DNA from: Halobacteriales archaeon QH_10_65_19
Lineage (GTDB): Archaea > Halobacteriota > Halobacteria > Halobacteriales > Haloarculaceae
Length of the DNA stretch: 6,952 nt
Direction: 5' to 3'
Assembly: GCA_003022085.1 (NCBI GenBank)
Contig: PXQK01000085.1
Coordinates: 1 to 6,952, forward strand
A program made the translations under genes and the position numbers. This document shows positions 1-5,827 of the stretch, in pieces. Each line of letters starts with the position of its first letter. The first letter of the stretch is position 1. Below the pieces are notes generated by a model. The model saw nothing but the letters and a program-made list of their open reading frames with translations, was not told where the DNA came from and searched no databases.

Positions 1-281
1 TCTTTGTGTCGTGGGAAACTGGTGGCGTCCGGAGTGTCATATCTGTACCCTCGATGGCCCCGTCCCTAACGGTTGTGCTGTGGTTCGTACTCCGACTGCT
101 ACTGGTAAACCGTAACTCGCTATACCAAATCCCCGCGAAACAACTGTTCACGTGACCTGGTCCCGAAAAGAATCGCAACAATCATTATCAGCGAGTACTC
201 CAGTCGCGTCCTTCGGGCCAGTGTCCGTCTTGGGGCCTTGGACGGCCCGAAACAGCTGTCAAAGGGCCACGCCGAGAAGAG
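1..281. other. Non-coding left flank, no convincing gene
   Basis: No reading frame here has a recognisable product. Frame 3 on the plus strand is open from the window edge to about base 155 with a hydrophobic middle, and a minus-strand ATG at 40-38 could begin a gene that leaves the window after 13 codons; neither can be supported. Downstream of the GDT1-family gene (minus strand) are competing GC-rich stems: GGGCC at 233-237 or CGGGCC at 214-219 can each pair with the GGCCC(G) arm at 244-249. A T-rich stretch (minus strand, about 165-177) follows. These could form a transcription terminator, but the stems are not directly followed by a T-run. Confidence 0.4.
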
Positions 282-980
282 TTACAGCAGCCCGACCAGG
301 GACTCGGCAGCCCGTTCGACCGTCAGCTCCCAGACAGAGACGCCGGTCGTCATGGCGAGCAGCGTGTCGAGCCCGAAGAAGGCAAACAGTCCCGCCGCGA
401 CGAAGTGCGCTCTGCGGATGTCGAAGCGGCGGGAGAACCGGCTGAAGAAGTACGCGTTCGCAAGACTCACGGGGATGATCGCCAGCAGTTCGCCGAACCA
501 GATCGCCGACGTCGCGCCGTACTGGACCGCGAGGCTGATCGTGATCAACTGCGTTTTGTCGCCGAACTCTCCGACGGCCATCAGCACGAAGATCGGCAGA
601 TATCCGCCGAACCTGTCGGGTACCGTCCAGTCCGTCGCGGGGACCTGAACGTCCTCGACGATTTCCATGCCGCCGTCGGTTGTCGTCGCCATTTCTTCGC
701 CCGGCGCGGGTGCGGACTGCGCGAGCAGCACCGCAAACAGGAGGAACATTCCGGCGGAGATACCGTCGAGCGCCAGCGGCGGCAGCGCCTGCTGGAGCGC
801 CTGCCCAAACCAGATCTCCAGCGCCGTCCAGCCAGCGAAGGCGGTCCCGGCCGCCGCGACAACACCCAGTGGGTGGTAGCGCGTCGACAGTGCTGCGATG
901 ATGAGCTGGACTTTCTCGCCCGGCAGGACCGCGAGCTGTGCAAAAAACGCAACAACGACGACTGTGAGATAGTCCGACAT
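282..980 (-). CDS. TMEM165/GDT1 (UPF0016) family cation transporter
   Basis: A 232-residue integral membrane protein, probably a cation/proton exchanger that exports Mn2+ (or Ca2+) across the cytoplasmic membrane. It shows the inverted-duplicated layout of the family: two hydrophobic halves of about three membrane segments each (about 5-90 and 125-225), joined by an acidic, probably cytoplasmic loop (about 93-122). The second half carries the canonical E-x-G-D-K-T signature at E138-F-G-D141-K-T143. The first half has only a degenerate copy, LPGEKVQ at 19-25, where the leading Glu is replaced by Leu19, Asp by Glu22 and Thr by Val24. The length is normal for prokaryotic members. The ATG at 980-978 is the natural start, since hydrophobic residues begin almost at once and upstream bases look non-coding. 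The gene stands alone. The upstream region may carry a metal-regulator site and a structured leader (separate entries). Family assignment is firm; the ion is inferred from characterised relatives. Confidence 0.9.
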   Translation of the reverse strand: MSDYLTVVVVAFFAQLAVLPGEKVQLIIAALSTRYHPLGVVAAAGTAFAGWTALEIWFGQALQQALPPLALDGISAGMFLLFAVLLAQSAPAPGEEMATTTDGGMEIVEDVQVPATDWTVPDRFGGYLPIFVLMAVGEFGDKTQLITISLAVQYGATSAIWFGELLAIIPVSLANAYFFSRFSRRFDIRRAHFVAAGLFAFFGLDTLLAMTTGVSVWELTVERAAESLVGLL

Positions 981-1080
981 GTTCTACACCCTCTAACCCG
1001 TGTTCGGTGCTGGGGGAGTGGCCGACTCAGCCGCCGACAGGGCAGGTTCGGTCGTACTGACAGGACTCATACGGGGTTAT

Positions 1081-1094
1081 TTAGACGGGACTAA
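1081..1094. promoter_or_regulatory. Dyad TTAG-N6-CTAA, possible DtxR/MntR-type operator
   Basis: The plus strand reads TTAGACGGGACTAA: half-sites TTAG and CTAA separated by 6 bp, with partial symmetry inside. A/T-rich dyads with TTAG/CTAA arms resemble operators of DtxR-family metal regulators (SirR, Idr, MntR-like). The site lies about 100 bp upstream of a probable Mn2+ exporter gene and would overlap the start site predicted from the TATA candidate at 1111-1120. The match to a regulator family is inference only. Confidence 0.3.
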
Positions 1095-1110
1095 TTTGAA
1101 AAATCCTTGC

Positions 1111-1120
1111 ATCTAAATAC
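1111..1120 (-). promoter_or_regulatory. Candidate TATA box for the GDT1-family gene
   Basis: On the minus strand these bases read GTATTTAGAT, close to the haloarchaeal TATA consensus and preceded by an A/C-rich stretch that could serve as BRE. Transcription would start about 25 bp downstream, near 1090, giving a leader of roughly 110 nt. Alternatives are the A/T-rich stretches at 1096-1105 and at 1077-1085 on the same strand, which would give shorter leaders. Confidence 0.4.
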
Positions 1121-1320
1121 GTGTGACACAAGGTAACATCCGCCGTTCTGCGTTGTGCTGTCGTAGCACCTCATACAATCGTGCGTGATAGAGACTGCGA
1201 GCGCATACTTCCGTCTTCAGGCGGAGGTCGAGCGGACACAGCGGCCACAATCCACGGACGGAGGCTGGTTGGGATTTCCAACCGTAACCGTTTTTGTGTG
1301 GCCCCGTGTAACATAGAGTG

Positions 1321-2388
1321 CTACGGAATCGGTGAGATGCCGGCCCCGAACCACAAGGGGCGGCGAACCGACGGTGGTTCGCACGGCAATGACACGGATT
1401 TCGATGGGGTGGTTCGCCAGTCGTGTACCTTTGCGATCTCGTGTACGATGCTGAGTCCGAGACCGGTGCCGTCCTCGGTGGTGCTGAACCCGTCGTCGAA
1501 GAGCAGGTCGTGTCGGTCGGGCGGGATACCCCGGCCGTCGTCAGCCACGTAGAACCCGTCCGCAGAGTCGAGCTGTCCGACTTCGACCAGCGACGCCGGG
1601 CCCGCGTGCTCGACCGCGTTGCGGAAGAGGTTCTCGAACAGCCGCATGAGCCAGCTCCGGTGTGCCCGGATCTCGGCCGTCGACGCGATCCGTAGCTCTG
1701 CCGACCTCGTCTCGACGGTTCCCCAGGCCTCTCCGGCTACGCCGCCGAGTCCGACCGGTGAGAGATCGACAGCCGTCTCCCCGTGGCGAGCGACGTCGAG
1801 GACCTCCTCGATGAGGTGTTCCATCCGCTTCAGCGAGTCGTAGATCTCGTCGACGTGAGCTCCAGTTTCTGGATCGAGGTCGACAACTTCCGGGAGCATC
1901 TCGGCGCGGCCCAGCGCCACGTCCAGCGGGTTGCGCAGGTCGTGGCTGATGACGCCGGCGAACCGCGAGAGGCGCTGCTCGCGGCGTTTCAGCCGGGTGA
2001 CATCCTGCACCAGTTCGAGCCGCCCCCCGCTTTCGCCGCCGACGCTGACGCCGACGGGGTAGCTGTACCGACGGTAGTAGCCGTCCCGCTCGCCGGCGAC
2101 GAGCCGCAGCAGTTCGCCGTCGCGTTCGACCGGTGATCCTGCCTGGTCCTCGGCTCCCGCTCCGTCGTGTTTGCGGAACACCGTAGCCAGCCGATCGGAC
2201 AGCGACGACGGGTCCGCCGGGAGCTCGTCGGCTGCGCTCTCGGGCAGAATGGCTTCGAGCGGCGCGTTCGACCAGCGAACGGTCCCGTCGCCGTCGAGCA
2301 GGAACGCCACAGCCGTCGCACCACCAGCTGCGACCGGGTCCGGGAGCGTCCCGTGTTGCGTAGTCGGCTCCTCGCCCTCCCGGGTCAC
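1321..2388 (-). CDS. PAS-HisKA-HATPase sensor histidine kinase (orphan)
   Basis: A 355-residue soluble sensor kinase with no membrane segment or signal peptide, so it should sense a cytoplasmic cue. Residues about 22-135 form a PAS-like sensor (FLLDGDGTVRWSN near the start, LELVQDVT at the end). A short basic linker leads to the HisKA H-box FAGVISHDLRNP with phospho-acceptor His149. The ATPase domain has the N-box (LFENLFRNAVEH, Asn257), the G1 box (VADDGRGIPP, 281-290), an F-box (FDDGFST) and the G2 box (GTGLGLSIV, 307-315). It would phosphorylate a response regulator, but none is adjacent. The start is GTG at 2388-2386; an in-frame TGA a few codons upstream and the absence of another start codon leave no alternative. 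After VHDW (321-324) the last 31 residues do not show the usual closing strand (GGARFEF-like) and are rich in Pro, Arg and Ser, so the tail may have diverged or arise from a frameshift. Confidence 0.88.
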   Translation of the reverse strand: MTREGEEPTTQHGTLPDPVAAGGATAVAFLLDGDGTVRWSNAPLEAILPESAADELPADPSSLSDRLATVFRKHDGAGAEDQAGSPVERDGELLRLVAGERDGYYRRYSYPVGVSVGGESGGRLELVQDVTRLKRREQRLSRFAGVISHDLRNPLDVALGRAEMLPEVVDLDPETGAHVDEIYDSLKRMEHLIEEVLDVARHGETAVDLSPVGLGGVAGEAWGTVETRSAELRIASTAEIRAHRSWLMRLFENLFRNAVEHAGPASLVEVGQLDSADGFYVADDGRGIPPDRHDLLFDDGFSTTEDGTGLGLSIVHEIAKVHDWRTTPSKSVSLPCEPPSVRRPLWFGAGISPIP

Positions 2389-2631
2389 GTCCCCCGACCC
2401 CCGGTGTCAGGCATCGTACCACTCCAGGAGAGTCTGTCGCCGGGTGGAGTCCGAAACGAAAGCCACTGTCGTGGTCTAGGGCGCCACGACGGATAACGAT
2501 GCGTGTCTCGTACCCGGCAGCGGTCGCCGCCGCCCGGGCAGCGGCAAGGCTGATGGAGCGACGGTCAGGCGGCCTCGGGGACCAAGACACAAACCGGTGT
2601 ATTCACGCGTTTCAGCACGATTCCGGGGTAG
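2389..2631. other. Kinase upstream region and degraded intergenic DNA
   Basis: About 240 bp without a supportable gene. It holds the upstream sequence of the minus-strand kinase, where I see no clear TATA box, and the strong hairpin at 2466-2492. A 54-codon plus-strand frame (ATG 2499 to TGA 2663) has an alanine/arginine-rich start and no recognisable homology; I treat it as chance or gene debris. A TAG at 2629-2631 marks the upstream limit of the frame carrying the HtpX-like remnant. Confidence 0.4.
2466..2492. repeat. Strong inverted repeat between kinase and protease remnant
   Basis: GTCGTGG (2468-2474) and CCACGAC (2484-2490) are perfect 7-bp arms around a 9-nt loop. In plus-strand RNA the stem extends to 9 bp by one G-U and one C-G pair. 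It lies about 80 bp upstream of the kinase GTG. It could be a terminator relic, an operator or a recombination scar; no T-run follows on either strand. Confidence 0.45.
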
Positions 2632-2862
2632 AAATCTCCACGTACTCACGTCCGACAGTATGAGCCCGTGACCCTCGACGTGCTCGCGTACTCGCGTCGC
2701 CAGGAGTACGCCGCCGACAGCCGCGCCGCGGAAGTAACCGGGAACCCGGTCGCGCTGGCTCGGGCGCTCACGAAGATCCACCGGGCGGCTGATCCGAAAG
2801 GGGGGTATCTTCTCGCTGCTCTACATCCAGCACGAACGGGACTCGGTGGCAGATCAGCATGT
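2632..2862 (+). pseudogene. C-terminal remnant of an HtpX-like M48 metalloprotease
   Basis: The frame starting after the TAG at 2629 reads VLAYSRRQEYAADSRAAEV, then TGNP-ALARAL-KI. This is the signature region of HtpX/M48B peptidases downstream of the HExxH site, with the EYAAD glutamate normally serving as the third zinc ligand. The catalytic HExxH helix and all N-terminal membrane segments are absent: upstream DNA in all plus frames lacks them. After DPKG the frame loses similarity, but shifting by one base in the A3G6 run (2797-2805) restores GGIFSLLYIQHERDS, which resembles the usual continuation of haloarchaeal HtpX proteins. The copy therefore has both a large 5' deletion and a one-base frameshift, and is surely non-functional as a protease. 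A GTG at 2668 could start a 77-residue protein in the unshifted frame, but I do not regard it as a gene. Identification is from motif memory, without a search. Confidence 0.7.
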
Positions 2863-2885
2863 AGTTGTTCATGCCCGTATCCCGC

Positions 2886-2896
2886 AACTACTTACT
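2886..2896 (+). promoter_or_regulatory. Weak TATA-like element for the FAH-family gene
   Basis: ACTACTTACTC is centred about 28 bp upstream of the ATG at 2919, the usual place for the TATA box of a leaderless haloarchaeal transcript. The match is poor. The purine-rich GGGAGG (2912-2917) ends one base before the ATG, too close to act as a normal Shine-Dalgarno site, which also favours leaderless translation. Confidence 0.3.
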
Positions 2897-2918
2897 CGTG
2901 ACCCGCCGAACGGGAGGT

Positions 2919-3692
2919 ATGAAACGCGTACGGTTCCGTGATCCGGCGGGAACGGTTCGGACGGGTGAATGGATCGACGAGGACGGCTCAGTCGCCGGCG
3001 ACGACACCGCCGGCGCCGGCGGTCAGATCGCATTCGGGGACCGCACCTACGATCCCGGCGGGGTCGACACGCTCGCGCCCTGTGAGCCGTCGAAGATTGT
3101 CTGTATCGGCCGCAACTACGCGAAACACGCCGACGAACTCGGAAACGACGTCCCTGACCGGCCGCTGCTGTTCCTCAAGCCGCCGAACACGGTCGCCAGC
3201 CACGGGAGCACGGTTACGCTCCCGGCCGGGAAAGACCGGATCGACTACGAGGCCGAACTGGGCGTCGTCGTCGGCGAACAGTGTCGCCACGTCGCCGCTG
3301 AGGATGCGATGGACGTCGTGGCGGGGTACACCTGCTTCGTCGACCTGTCGAACCGCGACGACCAGCGCCAGGAACAGAACTGGGTCCGCGGGAAGGCGTT
3401 CGACAGTGCCGCGCCGATGGGACCCGTGCTTGCGACGCCGGAGCACGTCTCCGACGACGCGACGATCGAACTCCGCCAAAACGGGGAACGGCGCCAGCAC
3501 TCCTCGCTGGAGCACCTCATCTTTCCGGTGCCGGAGCTGATCGAGGAGATCACAACATACCTGACGCTCGAACCTGGTGACGTCATCGCCACCGGTACGC
3601 CGGAGGGCGTCGGACCGCTCTCGGACGGCGACGAGGTGACCGTCGAGATCGAGGGTATCGGGCAGCTCCGGCACTCGGTCACGCTCCCCTGA
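2919..3692 (+). CDS. Fumarylacetoacetate hydrolase (FAH) family protein
   Basis: A 257-residue cytoplasmic, metal-dependent enzyme of the FAH superfamily, which hydrolyses, decarboxylates or isomerises beta-keto acids such as acylpyruvates and oxaloacetate. The first 50 residues form the short N-terminal domain; the catalytic core runs from about 57 to the end. Visible motifs are CIGRNYAKHADELG (62-75), giving a His70-x-x-Glu73 pair like the lid dyad of FAHD1-type acylpyruvases; LLFLKPPNT (83-91); DYEAELGVVVG (109-119), where Glu111 and Glu113 should bind Mg2+/Mn2+; VDLSNRD with Asp142 as third metal ligand; RGKAFDSAAPMGP (157-169); and GDVIATGTPEGVG (220-232). All key residues are present, so it should be active. 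ATG 2919 is chosen over an in-frame ATG at 2865 because family similarity begins here and the upstream codons overlap protease debris. No catabolic neighbours identify the substrate. Confidence 0.92.
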   Translation: MKRVRFRDPAGTVRTGEWIDEDGSVAGDDTAGAGGQIAFGDRTYDPGGVDTLAPCEPSKIVCIGRNYAKHADELGNDVPDRPLLFLKPPNTVASHGSTVTLPAGKDRIDYEAELGVVVGEQCRHVAAEDAMDVVAGYTCFVDLSNRDDQRQEQNWVRGKAFDSAAPMGPVLATPEHVSDDATIELRQNGERRQHSSLEHLIFPVPELIEEITTYLTLEPGDVIATGTPEGVGPLSDGDEVTVEIEGIGQLRHSVTLP

Positions 3693-3696
3693 TACG

Positions 3697-3824
3697 GTCG
3701 TGCGTGATTTTGTACCGCCAGGGAATTACAATTCGTGGATTTCTGCTCTATTGAATAGAGCATAGATTTCAGCCCGTGACACCACCACTTACCGGACGTG
3801 GGCCTGAAAATAGTCACACACGAC
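3697..3824. mobile_element. 128-bp MITE-like element with terminal inverted repeats
   Basis: The left end GTCGTGCGTGATT (3697-3709) and the right end, read in reverse complement, GTCGTGTGTGACT (3824-3812) match at 11 of 13 bases. Both ends are followed inward by TTTT (3708-3711 and, on the minus strand, 3810-3807). A perfect 8-bp hairpin lies inside (separate entry), flanked by GATTTC in direct orientation. The element starts four bases after the stop codon of the FAH-family gene and ends four bases before that of the helicase, so it fills the convergent gap. No protein is encoded and no target-site duplication is clear. It could be a miniature transposable element that supplies terminators to both genes, or a two-way terminator region with chance symmetry. 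No named family was recognised. Confidence 0.5.
3744..3762. terminator. Perfect 8-bp hairpin in the convergent gap
   Basis: TGCTCTAT and ATAGAGCA are exact reverse complements around a TGA loop. The stem lies near the middle of the 128-bp gap element, 52 bp beyond the plus-strand stop and 67 bp beyond the minus-strand stop. It could stabilise or end transcripts from both directions. Haloarchaeal termination relies mainly on U-runs, so the TTTT runs next to each stop codon (3708-3711 plus; 3810-3807 minus) may be the actual termination sites. Confidence 0.45.
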
Positions 3825-3828
3825 TCGA

Positions 3829-5592
3829 TCAGGATTCGTTCTCACGCTGTTCCATCCGCGCCACGAGTTCGTAGCCGTCCGATCCGGTCCGGATCTCCTC
3901 CAGGAGGGCGAATGCGTCGCCGGGCGAGAGGAAGTGCCGGGTGACTGCGTGGCCCAGCGGCGTCGGTTCCAGCCCCTCGATGAAGTCGTACTCCAGCAGT
4001 TTGCCGAGCGCGTACTTCGTCGGCACCTCTCCGACCATCCCATCGTTGAGCCGCTTGGCGTGCGTGCCGGCGACCGTGACGTTCGCGAGCGTCTCCTCGA
4101 CGGCCGCAGGGCCGTCGTAGCGGGTCCGGACCGGTTCCATCTCCCCCTTGAGGAGTTTGAACGCCACCTCGTCCTCGGTCATCTCTTGGCTCCGGTGGTA
4201 GACGCCGTCGGGTTCGACCAGCAGGTAGACGGTGCCCTGATCGTGGTAGTCCGGCCGCCCCGCACGGCCGAGCATCTGGTGGAACTCCTGGACAGAGAGC
4301 CACTCGATCCCCATCGCCAGCGAGTCGAAGATCACCTGTGACGCCGGGAAGTCGACGCCGGCCGCGAGCGCGGCGGTCGTCACGACCGCAGCGAGCTCCT
4401 GGTCCGCGAACTGCCGTTCGACGCGCTTGCGGCGGCTGTTGTCCAGCCCCGCGTGGTACGGCGCCGAGGAGTACCCGAGCTGTCGGGAGACGCGGTGACA
4501 CCGCCGCCGCGAGTTGGTGAAGATGATCGTCTGTCCGCGGTAGCCCTTGCTTGATTTCGTGTCGAAAGCTCGCCTGACGAGCCTGTCCTCGATGTCGATC
4601 TTCTCCTGGCTGTCGACGAACGTGATGTGGCGTTCGATCGGTACTGGACGCTCCTCGAACTCGATCAGCGTCGCGCTGAGCGCACGCGCGAGATGTTCGG
4701 GGTTGCCGACGGTCGCCGAGAGGGAGATCCACTGGGTGTCGCCGCGGGCCTTCTCGGTGCAGTAGTAGCGGAGCCGCGAAATCAACCCGTCGAGGCGGTG
4801 CCCGCGTTCGCCCTCGCCTATCGTGTGGACCTCGTCGATCACGACCGTCCCGACCGCGCCGAGGTTTTTCCCGGTCCGGAGCGCGTGGTCGATTCCCTCG
4901 TAGGTGCCGACGATGACGTCCGCCTCCGGGTCGAAGCGGCCGCCGGAGTCGTTGATCCGGCTGGCGCCGACGCGGAGCGTGACGTCGACGATGTCGCCGT
5001 AGCGGTCCTGAAACTCGTGGTACTTCTGGTTGGCCAGCGCAACCAGCGGGACCAGAAACAGCATCTTCCCCTCCCCGTTGAGCACGCGGTCGACACCAGC
5101 CATCTCCCCGATGAGCGTCTTGCCGGTCGCCGTCGCGCTCACGACCAGCTGGTCCTCACCCTCGAGTGCGCCGTTTTCGACGGCGAGACTCTGTACCGGG
5201 AGGAGCGTGTCGAACCGTTCTTCCACCTTCGACCCGATGCCGGGATGCATCGACAGCGAGTCCACCGGCACGGGATCGACCTCCTCGACGGTCGGGCTGA
5301 TCTCGTCGAACTTCGTCAGCTCCGGGTCGAGTTCGCCTTTCAGGAGGTTCGTGATCCGGTCGAGGTCCTGTACGTCCAGCAACAGCGCCTCGAGACGATC
5401 CCGTGCAGTCCCGGAAATCTCGCCGTGGTAGGCGAGCTGCCGGTCGAGCTGTTCGCGGGCACAGTTCGGACAGACGTGCTCGTTTTCCGTCGCGATGGCC
5501 GTCTCCGCCGTGATCGGCGCGTACCGTCCATTGGATGCACAGAGCCGACAGGTCCGGACGACTTTGGCGTCGAGCTGGTAGCCGTCGAGCAT
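3829..5592 (-). CDS. Zinc-finger SF2 (Ski2/Hel308-like) helicase, 5' end apparently lost
   Basis: An ATP-dependent nucleic-acid helicase of superfamily 2. From the ATG at 5592 (587 residues) the order is: a four-cysteine zinc finger (CRLC 15-18, CPNC 41-44); a charged helical linker; a Q-motif-like TLLPVQSLAVENG (129-141); Walker A SATATGKT (152-159, Lys158); motif Ia VPLVALANQKYHEF; motif II DEVH (253-256); motif III SAT (292-294); motif IV TIIFTNSRRR (355-364); motif V TTAALAAGVDFPA; motif VI QMLGRAGRPDY (439-449); then a winged-helix-like tail. All ATPase motifs are intact. The ATG is probably not the ancestral start: the frame stays open to 5775 and encodes protein-like sequence (PDEFVELARRANRIR...) but has no ATG, GTG or TTG there, and a TAA at 5778-5776 closes it. 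I recall relatives having about 40 further N-terminal residues. The gene may still be translated from 5592 with a leader of about 160 nt. DNA repair or RNA metabolism is plausible; the substrate is unknown. Confidence 0.88.
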   Translation of the reverse strand: MLDGYQLDAKVVRTCRLCASNGRYAPITAETAIATENEHVCPNCAREQLDRQLAYHGEISGTARDRLEALLLDVQDLDRITNLLKGELDPELTKFDEISPTVEEVDPVPVDSLSMHPGIGSKVEERFDTLLPVQSLAVENGALEGEDQLVVSATATGKTLIGEMAGVDRVLNGEGKMLFLVPLVALANQKYHEFQDRYGDIVDVTLRVGASRINDSGGRFDPEADVIVGTYEGIDHALRTGKNLGAVGTVVIDEVHTIGEGERGHRLDGLISRLRYYCTEKARGDTQWISLSATVGNPEHLARALSATLIEFEERPVPIERHITFVDSQEKIDIEDRLVRRAFDTKSSKGYRGQTIIFTNSRRRCHRVSRQLGYSSAPYHAGLDNSRRKRVERQFADQELAAVVTTAALAAGVDFPASQVIFDSLAMGIEWLSVQEFHQMLGRAGRPDYHDQGTVYLLVEPDGVYHRSQEMTEDEVAFKLLKGEMEPVRTRYDGPAAVEETLANVTVAGTHAKRLNDGMVGEVPTKYALGKLLEYDFIEGLEPTPLGHAVTRHFLSPGDAFALLEEIRTGSDGYELVARMEQRENES

Positions 5593-5775
5593 CGCGCGCA
5601 GCCGATCCCGCCCAGCCCGGGAGGTCTGCTCGGAGATCCGGATCCGGTTCGCGCGCCGGGCGAGTTCGACGAACTCGTCGGGGCTGTGTAGCTCCTCGCC
5701 CGCCCCGTCGGCAACCCGCAGCCGGGCGGGTCGCGGGCCGGCGTCCGTCCCCGTGAGTTCGACCCGCCCGCGGAT
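5593..5775 (-). other. In-frame coding sequence upstream of the helicase ATG, no start codon
   Basis: These 61 codons continue the helicase frame upstream without a stop. The translation includes PRPARLRVADGAGEEL and PDEFVELARRANRIRISEQ, in keeping with a folded N-terminal domain leading into the zinc finger. None of the codons is ATG, GTG or TTG; the only near-cognate options are two CTGs (codons 19 and 59). The TAA at 5778-5776 and the HxlR stop at 5830-5828 leave no room for a longer N-terminus in any frame, and other frames of 5776-5827 show no similar residues. The simplest reading is that a deletion or rearrangement removed the original start. Confidence 0.6.
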
Positions 5776-5782
5776 TTAAAAA
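5774..5782 (-). promoter_or_regulatory. TATA box upstream of the helicase gene
   Basis: The minus strand reads TTTTTAAAT, preceded by the purine-rich GGAAAGGAG, a good BRE-TATA pair. Transcription should begin near 5750, inside the residual helicase frame, leaving about 160 nt before the first ATG. The box overlaps the in-frame TAA that closes the open frame. Just upstream lie the small palindromes GTTGACAAC and CTTCGTGAAG (minus strand, about 5799-5820). Confidence 0.55.
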
Positions 5783-5827
5783 CTCCTTTCCGGAACGAAT
5801 GTTGTCAACTCTTCACGAAGGAGTGGT

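Larger units (their letters stand above)
981..1320. other. Intergenic region between GDT1 gene start and kinase gene end
   Basis: This 340-bp stretch has no supportable gene. Its left part (981-1125) is the upstream region of the minus-strand GDT1-family gene. In the leader, UAACCCCGU (minus strand 1079-1071) can pair with ACGGGUUA (1001-994) as 8 bp with one bulged C, enclosing about 70 nt just upstream of the start codon. Its right part contains a stem of 8 bp with two G-U pairs (1208-1215 with 1220-1227, loop TTCA), about 95 bp beyond the kinase stop codon, plus a T5 run at 1292-1296 on the plus strand. The stem could act in 3'-end formation of the kinase mRNA, but no T-run follows it in that direction. 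Confidence 0.4.

Noticed and set aside
3..155. Partial plus-strand gene entering from the left edge (51 codons, hydrophobic middle)
   Set aside because: No recognisable domain, and 51 open codons are unremarkable at this GC content.
981..1090. yybP-ykoY manganese riboswitch upstream of the GDT1-family gene
   Set aside because: I could not place the conserved loops of that riboswitch; only a closing stem is suggested, so I do not name it.
405..1094. 229-codon plus-strand frame opposite the GDT1-family gene
   Set aside because: Arg/Gln/Asp-rich antisense shadow; the other strand encodes a clear membrane protein with a family signature.
1541..2590. 349-codon minus-strand open frame overlapping the kinase gene
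   Set aside because: Arg/Pro-rich translation in a shifted frame of the PAS-HisKA-HATPase gene; no domain visible.
2499..2663. 54-codon plus-strand frame before the HtpX remnant
   Set aside because: No recognisable motif, poor start context, and located in degraded DNA; long chance frames are common at this GC content.
3787..3798. 12-mer ACTTACCGGACG shared by the gap element and the HxlR promoter (6230-6219, opposite strand)
   Set aside because: A few exact 12-base matches are expected by chance in a 7-kb window, and the gap-element copy lacks the full dyad.
4627..5691. 354-codon plus-strand open frame opposite the helicase gene
   Set aside because: It is a GC-rich antisense shadow of a gene with all helicase motifs; its translation shows no domain and a composition typical of reverse-frame reading.
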